A stretch of DNA of 63,689 nucleotides from positions 1-63,689 of the forward strand of contig NZ_VRUU01000018.1 of NCBI RefSeq assembly GCF_008039875.1, read 5' to 3'. Position numbers and translations under genes: made by a program. Under the pieces are notes generated by a model, which was not told the DNA's origin, did not search any database, and saw only the letters and a list, made by a program, of their open reading frames with translations. Shown one piece after another: positions 34,398-43,333 of the stretch. Source of the stretch: Methylobacterium sp. WL119 (lineage in GTDB: Bacteria; Pseudomonadota; Alphaproteobacteria; Rhizobiales; Beijerinckiaceae). How positions within the stretch are numbered: the first letter of the stretch is position 1; each line of letters opens with the position of its first letter.

Positions 34398-36206
34398 TCA
34401 GGCGGCCAGGGCCTGGGGAGCCGGCTCGATGCCGACAGCGCCGGGGCCGGCGTAGCCGGGGTGGCGGAGCTCGGCCGGGAGCCAGCCCGTCGGCAAGATC
34501 GACGAGACCGCGAACTCGACGAGTTCCTTCTTCTTCTTGTCCTTGACGCGCCTGGCCTCTGCCTCGCCGAGGACCTCCCCCACGATCTGCAGCGTGACGG
34601 CCTTGGGAGCCGACTTGAAGAAGGCCTCCCCATCGAACTTGGCGAGCAGCGCGTCCTGCATGGCCGAGGGGTCCGGAAGGCCCATCAGCGCCTGAACGCT
34701 CGCACGCTCCGACGGGGCGAGGGGCCGCGTCCCGTGCTCGCGGTGCAGCGTCTGGACGCCCCGGGCGGCGACACCGGCCGCGATCACGAGAAGCTCGTCG
34801 ACCGACATCGTGGACAGCCGGGCGACGAGGTCCTGGAACGATTCCTTGTCGTGGAGCGACGAGGCCTGCCCCCCGAGGCCGTCGAGCCGCACCTTCATAG
34901 GCGCCGCCCAGTGGTTCGCGCACATTGCCCCGGCCAGCAGCGCCACCAGGCCGGCGGTCGGCGACGAACCGAGCGCCGCCTGCACTGCCTCGGTCGCGGT
35001 ACCGCACAGTGTCTCGACCAGGGAAATCGGCAGGCCCTTCTCCTCGGGCTCGGCCGGCTTGTCGTCCTTCGGCGCGACCGCGGGGACATCCTCGGGGCGG
35101 ATGACGTACTCGGTGACCTCGATCTTGCCGTCGCGACCGAGCAGGATCACGCTCCCGGAGCGGGCGCGATCAGCGGGACCCGGCTGGATGAAACCCTTGT
35201 CACGAAGCGCTTCGGCCTCGTCGTGGGCGGCGCGGATCTGCTCGTCGGACGCCTCTTCCCCCTCGTCGTCGGAATCCAGCCACGTTTCGATCTCGGCGAG
35301 ACGGGCCTGCTCCTCGGACGACAGCGGACGCTCCGCCGGCTTCACTTGGGGCCACGACCAGCGCCAGCCCATCGGCAAGTCCGTGGCCTTGGCGACCCAG
35401 GCCCAACCTTCACGGCGCCGGCGCTCGCACTCGGCCTCCAGGCGCTCATCCGCGAGGCGGGCGAGCAGGACCGGGTCGGACACCGCGTTGCTTCCGCCGA
35501 AAAGGTCCTCGACGACGTGGCCGCCGGCGGCCTTGAACGCCTTGGTCCCGACGTAGGCGAGCAGCCCCGAGACATCCTGATCGAGTCCGAGATCGCGCTT
35601 GACGAAACAGGCATACAGGCTGCCCGGGCTCTTCAGCCCTTTCTCCAGCACGCGGTCTTGATCGGCATGCAGGGCCATCGTGAAGACCTTCACGGTGTCC
35701 TCGCTGACCTTACCGGCGCGCCATGCATCGAGCACCGCAGGCGACACGCCACCGAGCGCGAGCAGCTTCCGGACCTGCGCGACCGGCTGGCCGAACCGGA
35801 CGGCGATGTCCTTCTCCTTGGCGCCCGAGCGCCGCAGTTCGGCGAACGCCTGCACCCGGTCGGCATCGTGCATCGGCGCCTGATTGATGTTGGCGCCGAG
35901 CCCGATCTCCCGGGCGAGCGCCGCCTCGCGGACGGTAACGGGGACCTCGCGGTCGGAGGGGAGCTTCTCCTCGGCGACGAGGGCCCGCAGCGCGGCCAAG
36001 CGCCGATTCCCGTCGACCACGTATGCGATCCCGCCCTCACCGGGGACGACGACCAGCGGCTGGATCAGGCCCAGCGCGAGGATGGACGCGGCGAGAGCGT
36101 CGAGCCCCGCCTCACGCCCGGACACGCGGACGTTGACGACGCCGAGGGGCGCACCCGGCTCGTGGCCGAAACGGAGGTTCTGGATCTGATGGTTCACGGG
36201 GTGCAC
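34398..36206 (-). CDS. ParB-like CTPase-fold protein, long form, without ParA
   Basis: A 602-residue protein. The N-terminal domain has ParB boxes: SILALGLIQPLVVV, then VDGNRRLAALRAL in place of the GERR box II that binds CTP. A KorB/HTH-like region follows (EKDIAVRFGQPVAQVRKLLALGG). The remaining 350 residues, longer than usual ParB proteins, have acidic and helical segments and a Lys-rich KDKKKKELVEFA near the end. It resembles partition/regulatory ParB proteins of plasmids and phages, but no ParA ATPase is in the window. It could act as a DNA-spreading regulator or nuclease-like factor. Confidence 0.82.
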   Translation of the reverse strand: MHPVNHQIQNLRFGHEPGAPLGVVNVRVSGREAGLDALAASILALGLIQPLVVVPGEGGIAYVVDGNRRLAALRALVAEEKLPSDREVPVTVREAALAREIGLGANINQAPMHDADRVQAFAELRRSGAKEKDIAVRFGQPVAQVRKLLALGGVSPAVLDAWRAGKVSEDTVKVFTMALHADQDRVLEKGLKSPGSLYACFVKRDLGLDQDVSGLLAYVGTKAFKAAGGHVVEDLFGGSNAVSDPVLLARLADERLEAECERRRREGWAWVAKATDLPMGWRWSWPQVKPAERPLSSEEQARLAEIETWLDSDDEGEEASDEQIRAAHDEAEALRDKGFIQPGPADRARSGSVILLGRDGKIEVTEYVIRPEDVPAVAPKDDKPAEPEEKGLPISLVETLCGTATEAVQAALGSSPTAGLVALLAGAMCANHWAAPMKVRLDGLGGQASSLHDKESFQDLVARLSTMSVDELLVIAAGVAARGVQTLHREHGTRPLAPSERASVQALMGLPDPSAMQDALLAKFDGEAFFKSAPKAVTLQIVGEVLGEAEARRVKDKKKKELVEFAVSSILPTGWLPAELRHPGYAGPGAVGIEPAPQALAA

Positions 36207-36239
36207 CTCTGCTGATCTGGTCTGGTCGGTGTGGTGGGT

Positions 36240-36518
36240 TCAGTCGAAGACGCGCTGGGCAGTCAGGAGCGTCAGGCCGTCGGCGTCATAGAGAGTGACG
36301 TCCTCGGGCTCCCTGGGGACGTACATCGGCTCCGCACGCTGCAGCCCGAGACCCCGGAGGATGGCATTCGCAGGCGGACGACGACCGTGGAGGACGTCGC
36401 TTACGTACTGCGCGCTGATACCCTGTGACTTTGCCCAGTTAGTCTGCCCGCCCGCATCGGCACATGCCGTCCTCAGCTTGAGGATCACCTCGCCAGTGCG
36501 TAGTACGTCGTGTTTCAT
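36240..36518 (-). CDS. Xre/phage-type helix-turn-helix regulator
   Basis: A 92-residue DNA-binding protein. The helix-turn-helix is about residues 25-50 (NWAKSQGISAQYVSDVLHGRR), as in short phage regulators. It is upstream of the ParB-like gene and divergent from the gene at 36777. A dyad in the 258-nt gap between them (36642-36672) is its most likely operator. Confidence 0.78.
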   Translation of the reverse strand: MKHDVLRTGEVILKLRTACADAGGQTNWAKSQGISAQYVSDVLHGRRPPANAILRGLGLQRAEPMYVPREPEDVTLYDADGLTLLTAQRVFD

Positions 36519-36641
36519 GGCGAGACCGGAAGATGCGGTTGAGACGAATCAGATGTTAGACCTGTTCCGCTGATCCGCAAGGGCCCTGAATTTTTACAAA
36601 AAGTATAATAATTCGCGACGATGGCCTGGAGCGCCCATCCG

Positions 36642-36672
36642 ATTAAGTGGTGTATTGATGGTATCACTTAAT
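36642..36672. promoter_or_regulatory. candidate operator: perfect 8-bp dyad
   Basis: ATTAAGTG (36642-36649) and CACTTAAT (36665-36672) are exact inverted copies spaced 15 nt, in an AT-rich gap between the divergent HTH gene and the 168-residue gene. The spacing puts the half-sites about two helical turns apart, fitting a dimeric HTH repressor. Confidence 0.5.
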
Positions 36673-36776
36673 ACGAGTTGTCGCAGGGCGTCCTTTATCG
36701 CCCCAATGCCATTCCAATATGCAGGGTCGGGTGGGAGAATCCGTCAATCAGCGGATTTGACGGAGTGCCCCCAACG

Positions 36777-37283
36777 ATGCCGAAGATCACGACACCCAAC
36801 TTTGTCACCCTCCACCCGGTCGCCCCCAAGAACGGCCGACTCGACGTTGGGCAGGCGTTCCCGACCCTGGAGATCACGCGGACGGAGACCGAAACCGCGA
36901 TCACGTACCGCCGGATCACCGCGGTCGACGCGCCCGACGGCACCATCGTTTTCATGCGCGATCCGGTCTGCCGCGGCGGCTCCCACCACAGGCTCGTCAA
37001 CGGCGAGCTCGTGCCCGTGAACTACATCGACGCCCTGAACGAGCTCGACCCCGAGAACGCCGGGCGTCGCCGCTACGAGGCCCGGCTCGGGCTGCTGCCC
37101 CGCAAGCCGCGGAGGTTCACGCTTCCCCTTGATCGCGCAGATGATGAGTGGGTGCCCGGCGACACGTATCCGGACGAGCATCGGGAGGGGGCTTACGTCA
37201 CCTGCACGAAGCGGTCCGGCCGGCAGATCTGGATCAGAGCCACGACCTACGAGGAAATCGTCGCCCTCGGCGTCAGCCCCTGA
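36777..37283 (+). CDS. uncharacterised protein (168 residues)
   Basis: A soluble protein, start MPKITTPNF, with conserved-looking segments TIVFMRDPVCRGGSHHRLVNGE and RRFTLPLDRADDEW. No family recognised. The start at 36777 was preferred to an upstream Met at 36678 which lies close to the operator. It probably forms a unit with the next plus-strand gene. Confidence 0.6.
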   Translation: MPKITTPNFVTLHPVAPKNGRLDVGQAFPTLEITRTETETAITYRRITAVDAPDGTIVFMRDPVCRGGSHHRLVNGELVPVNYIDALNELDPENAGRRRYEARLGLLPRKPRRFTLPLDRADDEWVPGDTYPDEHREGAYVTCTKRSGRQIWIRATTYEEIVALGVSP

Positions 37284-37354
37284 TCGCCCTGGTCGTTTTC
37301 GTCCCCGTCCCGAAAATCGAATCCCACCCCCGAGAGCAGGATCACCCACCCCTC

Positions 37355-37981
37355 ATGCGCAACGCCATTCGCCTCTTCGCCCTCGCCATGGCCATGATGG
37401 CCGCCGTCACCGTCAAAGCCGTCTGGGAGGGGGGCCGCTGGGTCCTCCGCTCCGTCCGCGACAGCCTCCGCCCGCCCGTCGGCGCCGGCGCGGACATCGA
37501 GGACGCCTTCGATGGCATCGCCGCCAAGGCCGAATCCGCCACCGCCGCCGTGTCGGTCCCCGCAGCCGAATCAGCCGTCACCGCCAAGCCGGCCCCCGCG
37601 CCGATTCCCCTCGACCCGATCCTGGCGAAGGGCCGCATCGCCACGCAGTATGCCCACGACATGCTGAACATCGACGCCGAGCCGACCGCCGAGGGCCTGG
37701 ACGAGGCCAGCGCGGCGTGGCTGGGGTCCCTCAACGCTTCGGAGTTGATGCAGATCGACAGGCACGGCGCCCACCGGGTGGGCAGCCACATGGCCGGCCT
37801 CCGCCTGATCGACGGCCTGCCCCTGACGCCCACCCCGGCGGAGTATCGGAGCGCCCTTTGCGCCGCCGCTCAGGTCACGCCCGAGATGCGGGCGAACATC
37901 GCTGAGCACGATGCGACCCTGCGCCGGGTCATCGACGAGATGCTGGAGCAGGAGCCCGAGCGGTACGCCCCGGCGATGTGA
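37355..37981 (+). CDS. membrane-anchored uncharacterised protein (208 residues)
   Basis: An N-terminal hydrophobic segment (ALAMAMMAAVTVKAV, about residues 7-23) may be a signal anchor. A Pro/Ala-rich linker follows and then a helical domain (about 95-208) with HRVGSHMAGLRLIDG. It lies 71 nt after the preceding gene and ends at a good terminator. No family recognised. Confidence 0.62.
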   Translation: MRNAIRLFALAMAMMAAVTVKAVWEGGRWVLRSVRDSLRPPVGAGADIEDAFDGIAAKAESATAAVSVPAAESAVTAKPAPAPIPLDPILAKGRIATQYAHDMLNIDAEPTAEGLDEASAAWLGSLNASELMQIDRHGAHRVGSHMAGLRLIDGLPLTPTPAEYRSALCAAAQVTPEMRANIAEHDATLRRVIDEMLEQEPERYAPAM

Positions 37982-37996
37982 GCCAACCCGCCCAGC

Positions 37997-38033
37997 AAAA
38001 GGCCCGCCCGAGATGATCGGAGCGGGCCTTTTT
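37997..38033 (+). terminator. Rho-independent terminator
   Basis: AAAGGCCCGC at 37998-38007 pairs with GCGGGCCTTT at 38022-38031, closing a 14-nt loop, and a T run continues to 38033. It ends the plus-strand pair at 36777-37981. Confidence 0.85.
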
Positions 38034-38139
38034 CATGTCTGGATACCGGGCTGCGACATCGGCGCACACCCCAAAGAAAAGGGTTGTGCCACCCCGCTTG
38101 CACACACGGCGTGCTGACGTGCGCACACCGAATGCTGCG

Positions 38140-38457
38140 TCAGGCGGCCCTCATCACGCGGACGAGGAGCCCCTTGGCGCGGAGGGTTTCGGCCCGCGAG
38201 GCCGCGAGCTCGCGCTGAAGGCGGGCGTTCTCCTGCGTCAGCGCCACGTTCTCAGTCTGGGTCGCGAAGAGGACCCGCCGCAGGGCATCGACGGCCCGGG
38301 CAGCGCGGGTGGCGGCGGTGATGTTGCGGTCGGCCTGTACGGCGTCGGCATGGGCCTGAGCGGCGAGGCGGTCCTGACGCGCGCGGAAGAGGACCGAAGC
38401 GAGGCCCTGTGCGCCGGCGTCAAAACCCTGGGCGATGTGGTGGGACGAGATGCTCAT
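38140..38457 (-). CDS. coiled-coil protein (105 residues)
   Basis: Almost wholly helical, with regularly spaced Leu and Ala and an NVALTQENARLQREL segment that reads as a coiled coil (about residues 65-95). No other motif. It is a lone minus-strand gene between the terminator and the broken virion gene, of the kind found in phage modules. The function is unknown. Confidence 0.6.
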   Translation of the reverse strand: MSISSHHIAQGFDAGAQGLASVLFRARQDRLAAQAHADAVQADRNITAATRAARAVDALRRVLFATQTENVALTQENARLQRELAASRAETLRAKGLLVRVMRAA

Positions 38458-38686
38458 CGGGGGCCTCCTCGGTCGGCTGATGTGGCCACGATCTCAGCTC
38501 CGGATTCTCACGTCGAGGGGGAGTCAACACCTGTCCCTGGCCCGTACGCGGAAACAGGCCTCGAATTGTGAGCATCCCTAGCGCCCCGTTACTTCATGGG
38601 ACAGAATCGAATTGTTCGCGGGACGGCGTCACCGGCTTCGGCCCCATGTGTGGGCGGATGCATGGGGCGGGCGCACGCTCCCGGGC

Positions 38687-39200
38687 ATGCGCATGAATGT
38701 CTCCTTCGACGGGGCCGCGTTCTCCCGGCGGTCCCGAGCCTACATCAAGGAGACGGTAACGCCCGCGCTGGGCGAGGCGGTCTTGTATATGGCGGCGTCC
38801 GCCCGGAAGCAGCTCTCAGAGGCGACCGAGGTCTTTTTCGACCGTCCCATCGACTGGACGGTCGACGGCTTCGCCTTAAAGCGCGTCGAGGGGTCCAAGG
38901 CGGCGGAGGCACTGGTCTACGTCCTGCCGGGACGCGCCGAATATCTGGGCCTGGAGATCTCCGGTGCAGAGCGCGTCGCCGGGGATTTCGCGACGACGGA
39001 TCAGGGGCCCCTCGTCCCCGGGCGTGACGCCGTCCTCGACGAGCACAGCAACCTCCACGAGGGCTTCGTTTCCGACGCCGTGTCACGCGGCGCCCGGTGG
39101 ATCGAGGCGAAACCCGGCCGCCCATCCTCGTGCTGCCCGGACGCGACGGCCTGCAGGTCCTTTCCTCGGCGAGGCCCTTGGCGCGGCCGGGCGTCGTGCG
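38687..39200 (+). pseudogene. phage minor-tail-like gene, frameshifted and truncated
   Basis: From 38687 the product reads MRMNVSFDG, then FFDRPIDWTVDGF, YVLPGRAEYLGLEI, then DQGPLVPGRDAVLDEHSN, which follows the order of a phage virion protein family with an FDRPTPFT-like motif and a GN-rich tail. At about 39115 the original frame turns to Cys/Arg-rich noise, while the next frame continues with PILVLPGRDGLQVLSS. A frameshift is therefore likely at 39110-39130. Past about 39200 the sequence is the antisense of another broken gene, so the 3' end has been lost. Confidence 0.6.
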
Positions 39201-39563
39201 GGAGTCGGGGCCCCGGGCGGTGCATCCGAGGAGCGTCCCGGCGACAGCGCCGGCAACGCCGGCCATCGCACCGACTTTAGGAGACGAGCGGCGCCCGGCC
39301 AAGGCCCATCCCCCGAACGCACCAACGGCGATCCGTAACGCGAAGGACGGCGGGATGCGCCGATCCGAAGCGAACGGCATCTAGTCTCCGGCCATCTCGG
39401 CGATTGCCGCCCCCGTGGAGAGAATGGGGGCGCCGGGACCGGCAGGGATGAGGTTATCGCGCGTACGACCCTCGGAGGCGGCCCAAGCCAAGGCGGCGCA
39501 CGCCGTCATGTTGCGCATCCCCGCAACGAAGCCGAGACCGAAAGAGGTTGCGTAGCCCTGCAT
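39200..39563 (-). pseudogene. DUF4126-like membrane protein gene with in-frame stop
   Basis: Read on the minus strand from 39563: MQGYATSFGLGFVAGMRNMTACAALAW, ending AIAEMAGD at a TAG (39381-39383) that is followed at once and in the same frame by MPFASDRRIPPSFALRIAVGAF and GAMAGVAGAVAGTLLG. (Segments shown in part.) Both parts fit the DUF4126 layout of helices with a GD-K/L-P junction, so the TAG looks like a point nonsense change. The frame then loses homology near 39200, where it abuts the virion gene fragment tail to tail. Confidence 0.55.
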
Positions 39564-39672
39564 CCTGGATGCTTTTCCCGACGAGACCTGCCCCACCAAT
39601 AGCAAGACGGCGTTGGCTTCGGGTGTTCCGACCCGGCCGGGAGGGCGCCTCGAAGGCTGCTGCCGCATTTAG

Positions 39673-40605
<933 letters not shown>

Positions 40606-40627
40606 CCGGGTCCCGGAGAAGTGCGTC

Positions 40628-41170
40628 ATGGACGCGAGGGTATTCGGACCACTTCTTCTGTCGGCCTGGGCCAACGCAGCGGGCGCGCAAGAGGCGCCCT
40701 TCGGCCTCGCCTGGGGGCCCGTGACGGACGTTCCGAGGCCCTCGATGGTCGACCGGCAGGCGAACGTCACGGCGCTGACCTACCTCCACGACAGGCCCCT
40801 TGCATCGGGCGCCGACACCGACCGGGTCATCCTGGAGGTGTGCAGGGACGAGGGGCTGCAGCAGGTCGTCTGGCTGAGTCGGCCCCTCTCCGCCGCCGAG
40901 TTGCCCGCGCGCTACGATGCCATCCTCCGGGAAGGCACCCGCCGCAACGGGCCGCCCCGGTCGGATACCCGTTCCGGGACCTTGGCCTGGCCGAACGGCC
41001 GCACGCTGCTCGCCGTGGGCAAGCCGGGACCCGGTGGCAGGCGGCTGGTGATGCTCTCGCGCGGTGAACGCTATGATGCCCGCTCCCGCGCGCAAGCCTC
41101 CACGACGGGCCATCCGGCGAACGTCCACGCCGGACGCCTCATCGATGGGAAGGACGGCGATCCGAGGTAG
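40628..41170 (+). CDS. secreted uncharacterised protein (180 residues)
   Basis: Residues 1-20 form a signal peptide (VFGPLLLSAWANAAGAQE). The mature part has LEVCRDEGLQQVVWLSRPLS and YDAILREGTRRNG segments. The ATG at 40628 lies 23 nt after the end of the RND fragment, so it may once have been transcribed with it. Periplasmic proteins of this kind are often next to metal efflux genes. No family recognised. Confidence 0.62.
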   Translation: MDARVFGPLLLSAWANAAGAQEAPFGLAWGPVTDVPRPSMVDRQANVTALTYLHDRPLASGADTDRVILEVCRDEGLQQVVWLSRPLSAAELPARYDAILREGTRRNGPPRSDTRSGTLAWPNGRTLLAVGKPGPGGRRLVMLSRGERYDARSRAQASTTGHPANVHAGRLIDGKDGDPR

Positions 41171-41342
41171 AGGCGGTTCCTGACCGAGCCGAGGCTACCT
41201 CGGGATGAACGTTCCCTTATCCATGCCCGGCTTGGAAGTACGCACCCCGTGGAACGGTCCCGGAAGCATGGCCGTTCCCCGATTTCGCCGGATCGGTCCC
41301 GGACCTGATCCAGGCCACCAACAACCCACGAGGAAGCCCCCC

Positions 41343-41606
41343 ATGAGGAAGTCCCTTCTCGCCGTCGCAGCCCTGGCCGCCCTCGGCGCCATCGGCATCG
41401 CCGCACCCGCCTCGGCCGCTCCCGGCATGATCGGCGCCATCGACGCCACCACCAACGTCGTGGACGTCCGCATGGACGGCATGCACGGCCATCGCGGCCA
41501 TGGGATGCGCCATCATCATCACCGCGGGCACATGATGCGCCACCATCACCATCACCGCGGGCACATGATGCGCCACGGGCACAGCCATCGCCACCACCGC
41601 ATGTGA
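41343..41606 (+). CDS. His/Met-rich periplasmic protein, probable metal buffer
   Basis: An 87-residue product with a signal peptide (LLAVAALAALGAIGIAAPASA). The C-terminal 41 or so residues contain 19 His and 7 Met in repeated RGHMMRH-type blocks, which should bind copper, nickel or zinc. The middle (GAIDATTNVVDVRMDG) may be a short folded part. It follows the secreted 180-residue gene and ends at a strong terminator. A role as a periplasmic metal sponge for the copper cluster is inferred. Confidence 0.75.
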   Translation: MRKSLLAVAALAALGAIGIAAPASAAPGMIGAIDATTNVVDVRMDGMHGHRGHGMRHHHHRGHMMRHHHHHRGHMMRHGHSHRHHRM

Positions 41607-41613
41607 TCGTCCA

Positions 41614-41640
41614 GGGGCCCTTCGGGGCCCCTTATTTTTC
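41614..41640 (+). terminator. Rho-independent terminator with UUCG loop
   Basis: AGGGGCCC (41614-41621) pairs with GGGCCCCT (41626-41633) around a TTCG tetraloop, followed by TATTTTT. It lies 8 nt after the His-rich gene. Confidence 0.88.
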
Positions 41641-41697
41641 TCGATTGAAACGACGGACCTCAAGGCAGGCAGGTCGCGCGGCCTGGCGGAAGCGAGC

Positions 41698-42441
41698 TTA
41701 CATCCGCTCCTTGATGCCGGAGCCGACGAGCCACCAGTTCACCGGGTAGCTGGTCAGGAGTCCCGCGACCATGGCAATTTGCATGGCGAACCAGAACTCG
41801 ACCGAGTTCACCGGAGCCCAATGACCGGCAAGGTGCGGGAACACGGCGAACTGGGCGAACGCCATGAAGCCGTACATGCCGACCTGCCAGGCGATCAGCG
41901 ACAAGGTGTCGGCCTTGAGCGCGGCGACGATGCCCCGGCCCGGGGAGAGCCCGCGCATCGGCACGATGGCGTAATACTGGAACACGATTCCGAGCCCGAA
42001 GGCGAAGACAAAGTCCAGCGCCCAGACCGCGTACATCTTCTCCTCGAACAGCGACTGCCAGCCGAACCAGACCGCAACCGCCGGCACCAGGAAGGCGAGC
42101 CACTCGGCGGCGACGTCGCCGAGCATGCAACCGCTGCCGCAATGGAGCGCGCCCTTGCCCACCATCACCGGAAACGGAGGTTGCGTCATGTTCGGGGGCT
42201 TCCCGTCCCGCTCCATCGCGCGGTGATGCGCCTCCATGGTGGCGTGGCGGCCATAGCGAAAGTAGGCCCAGACCACCGCGACCGTGCCGAACAGGGCGCT
42301 GACCGGCCAGACGACATTCATCACGGTCATGTGCTGCGGATGCCGGATGACCTGCACCGACAGTAGGATCGAGCAGGCGGCCCCGAGCAGCAGGGCGAGG
42401 ATCGAGAGCGCGTGGAGCCAGGCAGGGAACATCGTGGCCAT
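41698..42441 (-). CDS. DUF4396 membrane protein
   Basis: A 247-residue inner-membrane protein with about six helices. HCGSGCMLGD in the third helix region is the DUF4396 hallmark and could bind copper through its Cys/His; QHMTVMNVVWP is a further conserved segment. The start at 42441 (MATMFPAW) gives a proper first helix. It begins 5 nt after the glutaredoxin-MauE fusion gene and should share the CueR-controlled promoter. DUF4396 proteins are often near copper genes, with no proven function. Confidence 0.82.
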   Translation of the reverse strand: MATMFPAWLHALSILALLLGAACSILLSVQVIRHPQHMTVMNVVWPVSALFGTVAVVWAYFRYGRHATMEAHHRAMERDGKPPNMTQPPFPVMVGKGALHCGSGCMLGDVAAEWLAFLVPAVAVWFGWQSLFEEKMYAVWALDFVFAFGLGIVFQYYAIVPMRGLSPGRGIVAALKADTLSLIAWQVGMYGFMAFAQFAVFPHLAGHWAPVNSVEFWFAMQIAMVAGLLTSYPVNWWLVGSGIKERM

Positions 42442-42446
42442 GCCGC

Positions 42447-43196
42447 TCAATGCCCCATCGCCAGCATCCAGACGGCCATGGCGGCCATCATCACGTTCTC
42501 GGTCAGCGAGACGAAGCCGAGCGGCACCTTGCTTGATCCGCCGACGCAGGCGCACTTGATCTCGCGCTTCTCGACGTAGACCGCCTTGAACACCGAGACC
42601 GCGCCGATGGTGCCGATGAAGAGGGCCACGGGGATCGACAGCCAGTTCAGGGCCCCGGCCACCATCAGGACGCCGGCGATGCCTTCCAGGAACGGATAGG
42701 CGTAGGCGTAGCGCACCCAGCGCTTGGCCAGCAGGTCGTAGCCGAGGAACATCGACGAGAAGGTCTCAACGTCCTGCAGCTTGAGAAGGGCCAGCACGCA
42801 CATGCTGAAGGCGATGAACCACTCGGCCGCCCTCACTGTAAGGGGCGTGCCGTACACGGCGTAGCTCGCCGCGAGCGCCATCAGCGCCGTGATCGAGAAC
42901 ACCGCCACGACCGGCGTGTAGGTCGTCACGTTCGGGTCGTTGGCCGCCTGCCCGAAATGCCGCCTGAGGTCGTCGAAACCCCCGACCCGCTCGCCGTTGA
43001 TGAAGGTCTGGGGCGTCGACTCGACCCCGTGATCGGCCTTGAAACGGTCGGTCTCCTCGCGGGTGCTCAGCCAATGATCCTCCACCTCGAAACCCTGGCG
43101 TTCGAGGAGGTCCTTTGCCTTCAGGCCGTAGGGGCACGTGTGCTGCGGCATCATCATCCGGTACAGGACGGCCTTGCGGGACGCGGTGGCTTGCAT
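42447..43196 (-). CDS. glutaredoxin-MauE/DoxX membrane fusion
   Basis: A 249-residue protein. Residues 1-85 are a glutaredoxin domain (QHTCPYGLKAKDLL, with one Cys of the usual pair, and STPQTFINGERVGGFDDL). Residues 95-249 have four helices of the MauE/DoxX type, with IKCACVGGSSKVPLG near the end. The layout would place a thiol-handling domain on a quinone- or thiol-linked membrane part. It is the first gene of a minus-strand unit under the CueR-type box. Role in copper-linked thiol homeostasis is inferred. Confidence 0.85.
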   Translation of the reverse strand: MQATASRKAVLYRMMMPQHTCPYGLKAKDLLERQGFEVEDHWLSTREETDRFKADHGVESTPQTFINGERVGGFDDLRRHFGQAANDPNVTTYTPVVAVFSITALMALAASYAVYGTPLTVRAAEWFIAFSMCVLALLKLQDVETFSSMFLGYDLLAKRWVRYAYAYPFLEGIAGVLMVAGALNWLSIPVALFIGTIGAVSVFKAVYVEKREIKCACVGGSSKVPLGFVSLTENVMMAAMAVWMLAMGH

Positions 43197-43292
43197 CGGA
43201 AACTCCGTGGGTTGTCTGGCCGGGATGCCGTCCGCTCGTTGCCGTGGAAACGACGGATCGGTCGCGGCCGATTGGGCTTGCGCACCTTCCTG

Positions 43293-43315
43293 GACCTTCC
43301 CATCATGGGAAGGTC
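43293..43315. promoter_or_regulatory. CueR-type copper operator in a divergent promoter
   Basis: A perfect dyad with arms GACCTTCCCA and TGGGAAGGTC separated by 3 nt. On the minus strand TTGACC (43312-43317) overlaps one arm as the -35 element, the usual layout of MerR-family copper promoters. It lies between cueR (plus) and the glutaredoxin-MauE gene (minus), so it probably controls both. Confidence 0.8.
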
Positions 43316-43333
43316 AACGGAGGGGCTCTCACG

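Noticed and set aside
34398..36206. A plasmid replication/partition locus (repABC)
   Set aside because: Only a ParB-like gene is present; no RepA/ParA ATPase, no RepC and no partition-site repeats were seen.
39001..39384. Several short ORFs on both strands here as separate genes
   Set aside because: They are fragments of a virion-like gene and a DUF4126-like gene or their antisense; treated as pseudogenes.
41500..41600. Repeated short blocks that look like a CRISPR or satellite array
   Set aside because: They are codons of a His/Met-rich protein, in frame and without spacers.
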